This document shows, piece by piece, positions 25,514 to 32,112 of a stretch of 64,000 nucleotides of DNA (its first letter is position 1; every line of letters starts with the position of its first letter). This DNA comes from Rifleibacterium sp035352635 (GTDB taxonomy: Bacteria > Muiribacteriota > Ozemobacteria > Ozemobacterales > Ozemobacteraceae): the NCBI GenBank assembly GCA_035352635.1, contig DAOPYA010000002.1, positions 1 through 64,000 of the forward strand, read 5' to 3'. The notes below the pieces were generated by a model that had not been told where the DNA came from, ran no database searches, and saw nothing but the letters and a program-made list of their open reading frames with translations. A program made the translations under genes and the position numbers.

Positions 25514-26439
25514 AACTGGAGCTCTGCCCCGAAGACATGCTGCTTGAGTATGTCGAGCATCGCCTGACCGGTCGTGTGAATCTGCCGATCAAGCATGAGG
25601 CTTTTCTGAAGGATCTGCCGCGTGAACTCGAGCTCTCTGAAGAATTCGCGGTTCGCTGGCAGGCAATGGTTGAGCCGGCGATCAGACGTTTTGTTGCCTC
25701 AACCTTTGCTTTGCGTGGCTTCACTTTTGAGGTAGATGGCTACACGCGGCGCTTCACTGCCGCTGAACCAGCATTCTGGAACGACATGGAGTTCAGGTTC
25801 TCTCATCGAGGCGCTGAACGCTTGTATGAGCAGATGCTATGGCCGGTAACCGGCGAGCAACCTCTTTTGCCGGTGGTGCTGCCGGCCGATGCCCTGCTCG
25901 TCAGTATCTGTCGCAACGATTTTTCGGCGTATTCGTTTCCATGGCTGGCAAAAAACGGCGGCAACTGGCTGATCAAGGCCTGTATGGTCGCGTGGCAGCA
26001 GGTTGGCCAGCTGTGTGTTCCCTGGCAGTGTTTTTTTAACGAACCGGCCGGGGTCGAGTTGCCATTGCGTGAATACCTTGTGGAAAGGGCTGCCGATTAT
26101 GTGGCGGCCTGTAATGAAGAGTTGCTGAGGCAATACCCTGGCGCCACCGCTCACACGCCCCGCCCGGCCCGTGGCCTGCCAATTAGCCTTGATAAGATTC
26201 TGACCGAGTTGCCCGATATTTACAAGCATGTTAAGGATTTCGTCGCAGCAGTGAGAAAGGCGATTGCTTACTGGGCGGGCGAGGGCTGCGTCTGCATCGA
26301 CGACGAGCGTTATATTGCCGGTGCGGCCGCCGCTTATGGCCTCGAGAGCGAATTCGCGGTTTTTGAAGCCGCTGCCGGCACCATTGTCGAAAAAATGACT
26401 TCAGAGGAGCAGATTTATGAGTCGCTCATACACAATTAG
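25510..26439 (+). CDS. Ternary-system accessory protein, unknown fold
   Basis: A 309-residue cytoplasmic protein, starting at GTG within the preceding stop (GTGA) and overlapping the next gene by 23 bases. It is rich in aromatic residues in the middle (FSAYSFPWLAKNGGNWLIK) and ends in helices (KHVKDFVAAVRKAIAYWAG). Cys pairs (GCVCID) occur near 265 but no metal motif is clear. It has no recognised family in my reading; its position matches the 'X-domain' proteins that accompany FtsH-vWA-MoxR operons. It probably contributes client specificity or complex assembly. Confidence 0.6.
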   Translation: MKLELCPEDMLLEYVEHRLTGRVNLPIKHEAFLKDLPRELELSEEFAVRWQAMVEPAIRRFVASTFALRGFTFEVDGYTRRFTAAEPAFWNDMEFRFSHRGAERLYEQMLWPVTGEQPLLPVVLPADALLVSICRNDFSAYSFPWLAKNGGNWLIKACMVAWQQVGQLCVPWQCFFNEPAGVELPLREYLVERAADYVAACNEELLRQYPGATAHTPRPARGLPISLDKILTELPDIYKHVKDFVAAVRKAIAYWAGEGCVCIDDERYIAGAAAAYGLESEFAVFEAAAGTIVEKMTSEEQIYESLIHN

Positions 26440-26977
26440 AATACCGATCGAAGTGCTTCTTTCGCAGACCCTGCGAGATCGCCTCGCCGATTTCAAACTC
26501 AATTTTCCGCTGCTCGATATTTTGCCGGCGCCACGCATGCAGGAACTGGTTAAAGCGGGTCTGCTGGCCGCAGGTTACCGTGAAACCGCAGAAGGGCTTG
26601 AAATGCCCGCTGGCCCAGGCCAGAAAGGGGTGCTTGACCCCGCCAGCATGGAAATGACCCTCAGTATTGCGGTGCCTGAAGAGCATGTAACGCGCATCTA
26701 CGAAGAGTCTATGGCCTGGATGGAAGATCAGATAAAAAGAGCCATGGAGGCCGGTACAACAATCTCGGCATCTGGAAGCAGTTCAGATCTTGCCGCCAGG
26801 ATGGCCCGCGAGATGGCAGAACTGGCGACCAATGCCAGGGCACAGGTCAATGCCGTTTTAAAAGACGTTTATCGGGAAGCGATCAGGGCAAAGGCCAGTC
26901 AGATCGGCACGGTCAGCAATGTCAGCGAAAGCAGCGACGGAAACGTTTATCGTATCCGCGTTGAAATCGATGGCTAG
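26417..26977 (+). CDS. Last gene of the ternary operon, small unknown protein
   Basis: A 186-residue protein with AGGAG (26404-26408) eight bases before the ATG, inside the previous gene. The N-terminus is strand-like (SYTIRIPIEVLLSQTL), the middle has VLDPASMEMTLSIAVPEEHV, and a long helix (about 95-160) contains many Ala, Met, Glu and Arg (LAARMAREMAELATNARAQV). It ends with a strand, VYRIRVEIDG. The layout, a strand pair around a long helix, fits a small adaptor that mirrors or caps a larger assembly. Family is unknown. The gene is followed by the convergent metalloprotease gene with only 24 bases between stops. Confidence 0.6.
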   Translation: MSRSYTIRIPIEVLLSQTLRDRLADFKLNFPLLDILPAPRMQELVKAGLLAAGYRETAEGLEMPAGPGQKGVLDPASMEMTLSIAVPEEHVTRIYEESMAWMEDQIKRAMEAGTTISASGSSSDLAARMAREMAELATNARAQVNAVLKDVYREAIRAKASQIGTVSNVSESSDGNVYRIRVEIDG

Positions 26978-27001
26978 ACGTTAATTGCTTTGGATTGCCG
27001 G

Positions 27002-28846
27002 TTACTTAAGGCTGCTAAGAATTTCGATGCGGTTCTGCAGGTCTTCGTCAGAGAATACGCTGTTCTGCTGATTTTTGAAAAACAGCAGCATACCTGAGAT
27101 GTCGCGGGCAAAGGGTGCGAGACGCGCGTTGTTGCCGGCCGATTCAATAAAACTGTCAACAGTGGCAAGTGACCCTTTTTCGATGTCGCGCTTGACAGTT
27201 CTGATCAGCAGATTGGCGTAATGTTCACGCATTCTGATGTTGGCAACCGTGTAATCATCACCGGCGCCATTGACCGAGTCGATAAAAGCCGCCATATCAA
27301 GATTATGCGTGCCACGCACCGCATTCGCAATGGCGGCACCGACCTCAAAGTTAAGATCATAAATAAAGCCAGAGGCCGGCATGTAACTGGCATCATCGAC
27401 ATCTTCGGGGGCGAGGGCCATGACTACAACTGTCAGGCCATCATAAGTGCCGTCACAGTTAACTTCAATCGAGCCGATCATACGGTTTTTGTCGGCCGGG
27501 TTAATATCGAGCTTGAAAAAGGTGAGTTTTGGCGGCTGAATGCCTGTTGAATCCTGGAGGATGGCGGCAAGTTTGAAGTCTGGGTAGGTTGGCCCCATGA
27601 ACCGCCGGTAGCCCGAAAAAGAAATTTTCAGCCGACTGGCGAGGTTTGCGATGTCGGCAAAAATTGAGTCAGAACCCCAGACATACACCGAATCACTGAC
27701 TTTGACCGGAAAAGTGTTAATGTGTTTGCTGGGGGGCAGTTTGAATTTTTGCAGCACGCTCTGCCTGTAGGCATAGCGGCCCTGGGCCAGACGTTTGTCG
27801 TTGACTCGGTTGGCAATGGTAAATTCAGTAAAAGTATCAGAAAAACTTCGGTTGATAGTCTTCATGGCATCGATATAGCCACCAATGCTCTTTTTCTTTG
27901 AAGAGACGAGGGCCTTGAAAAAGGCGGCTCGACTGGTTGCGTCGGGCAGGCAGTGGTCAACGATGAACTGGTTCCAGAGGTAGACCTGGCCGTAATCAGG
28001 CATCGGGTTCCATTTTGCCCAGTTGTTCAGGCTGCGATCAGGGTCTTCTTTGAGAAGCTTGTAATGCCCCGGAGGCGCAAACCCGCAGAAAACCGGAGCA
28101 ATCTGCGAACAGCCTTCGTTGACCCAGGTAACTTCGTCTCGATCAAGGTTGTTATGAATCATGTGCTGAAATTCATGGGCGACGATTTCGAGATAATCAG
28201 CTGCGTTCGGGTCAGAAGGGTAGGTGTCGAGATAGAGAATCTCGCGTTCATTGCTTTTGACCTTGCTGTAGCTTTCGAAGTCAGCCTGACGCATCTGGTC
28301 ACCGGCAAAGAAATAGCCGGCAACGTAACCATCGTTCGGGTTGGTGTAGCCATCTTGGATATCGAGCATTAACAGGCTGACTTTCGGGTCGCCGTCAAGG
28401 CCGGGGTTGTTTTCGGGGCCAAAACAGGCAGTGTTAACCGGGTAAATCTGCGCGTCAAACTGCTTTTGAACTTTTTGAATGGCGGCCTGCGGTGTTTCGC
28501 GGCCATCTTCGAGATAAACGTGACAATATTTGCCGATAGCACGAAGGGTGGCGGTAATCTGTTCGAATTTGCCGGCCGCGATATTGTTGACCCAGAAAGT
28601 TTCTTTCTGGCCGAGTTTTTTGGGAACAGCAACCCGCCTGACGTTGCGGATACTGGTCTGGCCATCGGCCATCGCCACACCGCTGCCAGGGGCAAAAGCG
28701 CCGGTCGGCAATTCATATTCGCGGGCTAAAATGTGGGTGGCGTCGATGCGCTGCGATAAATCGGCGTGCGCGGTGCTGGTACCACCTGGCCCAAAAATGG
28801 CAAGGCCAATAAGGCAAGATAGAGTAAGCAAATTTCTGGTGTACAT
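27002..28846 (-). CDS. Secreted zinc metalloprotease, M30 (hyicolysin)-like
   Basis: A 614-residue protein with a signal peptide (about 1-28, ending STAHA). The zinc motif HEFQHMIH (about 221-228) is followed by WVNEGCSQIA, giving the HExxH...NEG arrangement of M30/M6-type secreted metallopeptidases. The N-terminal part before it contains VSLLMLDIQDGYTNPNDG and GYFFAGDQM, also typical of the M30 fold. The C-terminal 300 residues probably form a beta-sandwich and a helical tail (NRIEILSSLK). It should act outside the cytoplasm on protein substrates. It is convergent with the ternary operon and divergent from the 29015 gene. GGAG lies 11 bases before the ATG. Confidence 0.8.
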   Translation of the reverse strand: MYTRNLLTLSCLIGLAIFGPGGTSTAHADLSQRIDATHILAREYELPTGAFAPGSGVAMADGQTSIRNVRRVAVPKKLGQKETFWVNNIAAGKFEQITATLRAIGKYCHVYLEDGRETPQAAIQKVQKQFDAQIYPVNTACFGPENNPGLDGDPKVSLLMLDIQDGYTNPNDGYVAGYFFAGDQMRQADFESYSKVKSNEREILYLDTYPSDPNAADYLEIVAHEFQHMIHNNLDRDEVTWVNEGCSQIAPVFCGFAPPGHYKLLKEDPDRSLNNWAKWNPMPDYGQVYLWNQFIVDHCLPDATSRAAFFKALVSSKKKSIGGYIDAMKTINRSFSDTFTEFTIANRVNDKRLAQGRYAYRQSVLQKFKLPPSKHINTFPVKVSDSVYVWGSDSIFADIANLASRLKISFSGYRRFMGPTYPDFKLAAILQDSTGIQPPKLTFFKLDINPADKNRMIGSIEVNCDGTYDGLTVVVMALAPEDVDDASYMPASGFIYDLNFEVGAAIANAVRGTHNLDMAAFIDSVNGAGDDYTVANIRMREHYANLLIRTVKRDIEKGSLATVDSFIESAGNNARLAPFARDISGMLLFFKNQQNSVFSDEDLQNRIEILSSLK

Positions 28847-29014
28847 GTTGTTTATTTCTCCGCTGCCTGATCATTATACCCGAAAAACCGGCAAACCGAA
28901 ACTACTTCTGAGGGTCATTACAGTTATCATCGGTTAAAAAACAAGACAGATGAGCCGATAAATTGGCCGGGATTGACCAAAATTCATCGGTTCGGGCGGA
29001 AAACCTTTAAAACC

Positions 29015-29551
29015 ATGCGAAAGTATATCGTTTGCACAATTTTGTGCCTGCTGACCTTTTTTTTGCTTTTTCTTGCAGACGTCTATGCTCAGGACGAAAA
29101 TGAATCGTCTGATCAGGGCGCGGCCGGCAATCTTGAAGACACCAGGAATGGCTTTGTAGAGCCATCATTGCTGGATATTATCTCAGTTGAATTCGCCGCT
29201 GACCCGTATTCAAAGGCTAATTACGACCCATTCGTCAAAGTGCGGGTCTATAATAATTCACCTGAGGTTCTGACGCGGGCCTTTATAGATGTTGAATTCA
29301 CCGCTGACGAGGGCAAGTTGAGAATTTTCCGTGACCGTTTTGTGCAGATAATTGATGGTGGCATGCGCCCCTACAGTTCAGCGATCTGGCTTTTCTACCC
29401 GCGTGGTTCTTCGGCTATGGCCGTCAAAGGCTTGCCGCGCGATACGAAGATCAGTGCCAGCGTTTACAAGCTTTTCTGCCCGAAAAAAAATTCACCATGG
29501 CAGTATGAACATAAATTCGCATACCCTAAACGCCACGACTTTGCCTGGTGA
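29015..29551 (+). CDS. Secreted small beta-rich protein, unknown
   Basis: The ATG at 29015 (178 residues) is preferred over an upstream in-frame TTG at 28973 because it is followed directly by a signal peptide (MRKYIVCTILCLLTFFLLF, cleavage near YAQD). After an acidic linker the domain LLDIISVEFAADPYSKANYD begins, with PFVKVRVYNNSPEVLTRAFI and RFVQIIDGGMRPYSSAIW, a beta-sandwich pattern that resembles small domains used to describe 'exchange' of bound regions. The end (YAYPKRHDFAW-like) is aromatic and basic. No clear ribosome binding site precedes it. It shares a bidirectional terminator with the amidohydrolase gene. Function is unknown. Confidence 0.55.
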   Translation: MRKYIVCTILCLLTFFLLFLADVYAQDENESSDQGAAGNLEDTRNGFVEPSLLDIISVEFAADPYSKANYDPFVKVRVYNNSPEVLTRAFIDVEFTADEGKLRIFRDRFVQIIDGGMRPYSSAIWLFYPRGSSAMAVKGLPRDTKISASVYKLFCPKKNSPWQYEHKFAYPKRHDFAW

Positions 29552-29608
29552 ACAAATGTGTTTATCAGGTAAGTAATTCGTCGTCTGCCAGCTTTCCGTT
29601 GCAATAAA

Positions 29609-29644
29609 AAACCCCCGTTCGCACATAGAGGCGAACGGGGGTTT
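29609..29644. terminator. Bidirectional intrinsic terminator
   Basis: A perfect 14-bp stem (AAACCCCCGTTCGC / GCGAACGGGGGTTT) with an 8-base loop, A-run on the left and T-run on the right, sits between the convergent genes ending at 29551 and 29672. It should stop transcription in both directions. Confidence 0.9.
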
Positions 29645-29671
29645 TGGTTGCGGAATTGTCGCGGAAAGCGC

Positions 29672-31639
29672 TTACTTCAGTTCGTGGTAATCTTCATGGA
29701 TAGCGGCATCGGCTTTGAGACCGAGGAAACTTAGCAGTGAAGAGACCAGTTTGGTTTTTTGTTCGGCGTCTATTCGGCTCCAGGTCTTGCTCTTGATTTC
29801 GACAAATTTGCCGATTTCGGGCTGAACCATGGTATCAACGTTGATGAAAAACTTGATGCCCTTGAACAGAACATGAAATCTCAGGCGGTCCTTTTGAACT
29901 TCGAACACTGAATCGGGGCGGAAATACTCGCGATAGAAGCGCAGTGAATTACCAGCAGAGGCAAGGTAGCGGCTGCGTGACAGCAGAATTTTGCTTTCGG
30001 GGTTGATGCCATGCTTGGTTTCGCCGATAAGGGTGAGTCGTGAGCGAACGCTCTGGATTCCGCCCTTTTCGTCGATCTGTTCGTCTTCGCGGTAGCGAAT
30101 CATCTGTTCGGTCTTGTTGAAACGGAAATAGGTATCGAACTGCTTGTAATGCTTCTTTTGCTCGATAACGATATCGGGCGCATTGATTTTTTCGAGAACA
30201 GCGCTGACATCATCGACTCTGACCTTGGTCTGAATTTCGAAGCTTTCTTCCTGGGTGGCGCCACCAATGGTTACCAGCTTGGAAAGCAGCGACTGTTCGC
30301 GTTCCATCAGGAATTTATCGACTTTGGCGGCAAACACTTTGGCTTCAGTGAGCAGTGATGCTTCATCGATGGTGATGAGCTGGTGCTCTTTCATCAGCCA
30401 GGCGCCATTAACCATGACATGCGAAACGTCGGTTGATTTTGATGCGTAGACGATCTGGGCGTAGAGCCCGTCGGGGTCGCGCATGAAGCGGGGCGCATTG
30501 TGAACCGGGCTGATATCGACGAGAATCATATCGGCGCGTTTGCCGGGTTCGATCGAGCCGGTGATTTTGTCGAGGTGCATGGCTTTGGCGCCGCCGCGGG
30601 TTGCCATGTAGATGATGGTTTTGGCTGGCAGGGAAGTCGGGTCGCCGGTATTCAGTTTGCCGAGGAACGAGGCGAGGCGCATTTCTTCAAACATATCGAG
30701 GTCGTTGTTGGAAGCGGGGCCGTCGGTGCCGATGCTGACGTTCATGTTCAGTTCGACCATCTTTGAAACGGGTGCGGTGCCTGATGCGAGTTTCATGTTG
30801 GAAGACGGGTTGTGAACGCCGCCGCAGCCATGTTTAGCCAGTTCGCGGATTTCGCCTTCGTCAATGTGAACGAGGTGGGCGCCGATCAGCTTGGTGTCGA
30901 GCAGGTGCTGGCGCTTGATGTATGGAACAACCGGAACACCGTGTTCTGCACGCAGACCATCGACTTCAAATGCTGTTTCGGCAAGATGAATCATCAGTGG
31001 CACATCGAATTCACGGGCAATCGCGGCACAGGCCTGCAAAATTTCGGGGGTGGTTGTGTAGGGGGCATGTGGCGCAATGGCCGGCACAATCAGCGGGTGA
31101 TTGTGATACTGTTCAATAAAGGTGCGGGTGCGGGTCAGTGATTCTTCATAAAACTGGGCATCCGGAGAAGGAAACTTGAGAACGCTCTCGGCGCAGATGG
31201 CACGCATGCCGGCTTCTGCGGTCGCCTTGGCGATGTGCTCTTCAAAATAATACATGTCGGCAAAGGTGGTGGTGCCGCAGCGAATCATTTCGGCGCAGGC
31301 AATTTTGGTGCCCAGGGTTACCATTTCGGGCGAAACGAATTCGCGTTCTACCGGCATAATGTAGCCCATTAACCAGACATCAAGGCGCAGGTCATCTGAC
31401 AGACCGCGCAGCAGGGTCATTGGCACATGCGTGTGGCCGTTGATAAGGCCGGGCATGAGAATCTTGCCGTGGCAGTCGAGTATTTCGGCGGCCTCATATT
31501 GTTTGCAGATTTCTTCCTGCGGGCCTACGGCGACGATTGAATCGCCAGATACGGCTACCGCACCATTGGCAAACTGACTGAATTTTTCATCGACAGTCAG
31601 AACGGTGGCGTTTTTAAAAAGTTTATCAACTTTCTGCAT
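29672..31639 (-). CDS. Amidohydrolase (MtaD/SsnA-like deaminase) fused to a CYTH domain
   Basis: A 655-residue protein. Residues 1-435 are a metal-dependent amidohydrolase: GHTHVPMTLLRG (metal HxH), MIHLAET, LIGAHLVHIDEGE and SIGTDGPASNNDLDM (metal Asp), closest to MtaD-type adenosine / methylthioadenosine / S-adenosylhomocysteine deaminases. Residues about 450-655 look like a CYTH domain: FEIQTKVRV (a variant ExExK), FDTYFRFN, IRYREDEQID, VRSRLTLIGETKHG and FVEIKSKTWS. CYTH domains bind triphosphates in a tunnel (class IV adenylyl cyclases, thiamine triphosphatase). Deaminases of this family are normally about 430-470 residues, so the extension is real. The fusion is unusual. GGAAAGG stands upstream of the ATG. 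Whether the CYTH part is catalytic is unclear, since the second Glu is Gln. Confidence 0.8.
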   Translation of the reverse strand: MQKVDKLFKNATVLTVDEKFSQFANGAVAVSGDSIVAVGPQEEICKQYEAAEILDCHGKILMPGLINGHTHVPMTLLRGLSDDLRLDVWLMGYIMPVEREFVSPEMVTLGTKIACAEMIRCGTTTFADMYYFEEHIAKATAEAGMRAICAESVLKFPSPDAQFYEESLTRTRTFIEQYHNHPLIVPAIAPHAPYTTTPEILQACAAIAREFDVPLMIHLAETAFEVDGLRAEHGVPVVPYIKRQHLLDTKLIGAHLVHIDEGEIRELAKHGCGGVHNPSSNMKLASGTAPVSKMVELNMNVSIGTDGPASNNDLDMFEEMRLASFLGKLNTGDPTSLPAKTIIYMATRGGAKAMHLDKITGSIEPGKRADMILVDISPVHNAPRFMRDPDGLYAQIVYASKSTDVSHVMVNGAWLMKEHQLITIDEASLLTEAKVFAAKVDKFLMEREQSLLSKLVTIGGATQEESFEIQTKVRVDDVSAVLEKINAPDIVIEQKKHYKQFDTYFRFNKTEQMIRYREDEQIDEKGGIQSVRSRLTLIGETKHGINPESKILLSRSRYLASAGNSLRFYREYFRPDSVFEVQKDRLRFHVLFKGIKFFINVDTMVQPEIGKFVEIKSKTWSRIDAEQKTKLVSSLLSFLGLKADAAIHEDYHELK

Positions 31640-32112
31640 CTATTTTGTTACCTTTCCTGTTCTTTCGGATTACCCAATAGCATAACAGCATATTTTTCTA
31701 AAATCCAGCATCTGCCAAAACCACCGGGGTAAATGTAACAAACTCAGCCAGACCCGCTCGACAAAGTGAAGCGGGCTATCTTGAACGGCCGCCGTCGAAA
31801 TTGTCAGCAGCAATTCTCGGTGAGTATTGAAACTCTCATCAACAACTGTTTTTTATAAACGTGTTTTCCTTTTTGAGGTGAAGCTTCGGCCTATCAGCCG
31901 GGTTGCTTTTTCTCCAGCGATTCGCTTCGCTCACAAGCTTCCGAAAAAGCAATCCCGTCTTCTCGCCTCGCAATTCTATAAAGAAAATTTTGTTCGATTC
32001 GGCAAACTTGACCGAGAATTGCTGAATTGTCAGAGTGATGCTTGTGCAAAATATCATTGCGGGAGTAAAATACCTCACGCAGGATTTTGCAACTATAAAC
32101 AGAGAAAATTGC
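31640..32112. other. Divergent intergenic region carrying the long MITE copy
   Basis: The 473 bases between the deaminase-CYTH start and the GAF cyclase start contain a small hairpin (CCCGCT...AGCGGG, about 31753-31775), the 217-bp mobile element with its duplicated target, and about 80 bases before the cyclase start. Open frames crossing the element on both strands change frame with its boundaries and have no ribosome binding site, so I do not call genes there. The element sits where the cyclase promoter would be expected. Confidence 0.5.
31808..32024 (-). mobile_element. MITE-like element, long copy with cruciform core
   Basis: This 217-bp element has 14-bp perfect inverted ends (CAGCAATTCTCGGT / ACCGAGAATTGCTG) and an exact 9-bp direct repeat AATTGTCAG on both sides (31799-31807 and 32025-32033), a clear target-site duplication. 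Inside, GGGTTGCTTTTTC pairs with GAAAAAGCAATCCC around a second small hairpin (AGCGATTCGCTTCGCT), which would form a cruciform or a stable RNA stem. Relative to the copy at 16092-16209 it is inverted and carries this extra core. It encodes no transposase. A 9-10 base duplication suggests a parent insertion sequence of an IS4-like type, but that is inference. Confidence 0.88.

Noticed and set aside
28973..29014. Longer N-terminus (TTG start) for the small secreted protein
   Set aside because: It would put 14 basic residues before the signal peptide and has no ribosome binding site; the ATG at 29015 gives a normal signal.
16092..32024. A composite transposon bounded by the two MITE copies
   Set aside because: Each copy has its own, different target duplication, so they inserted separately; no shared duplication flanks the whole block.
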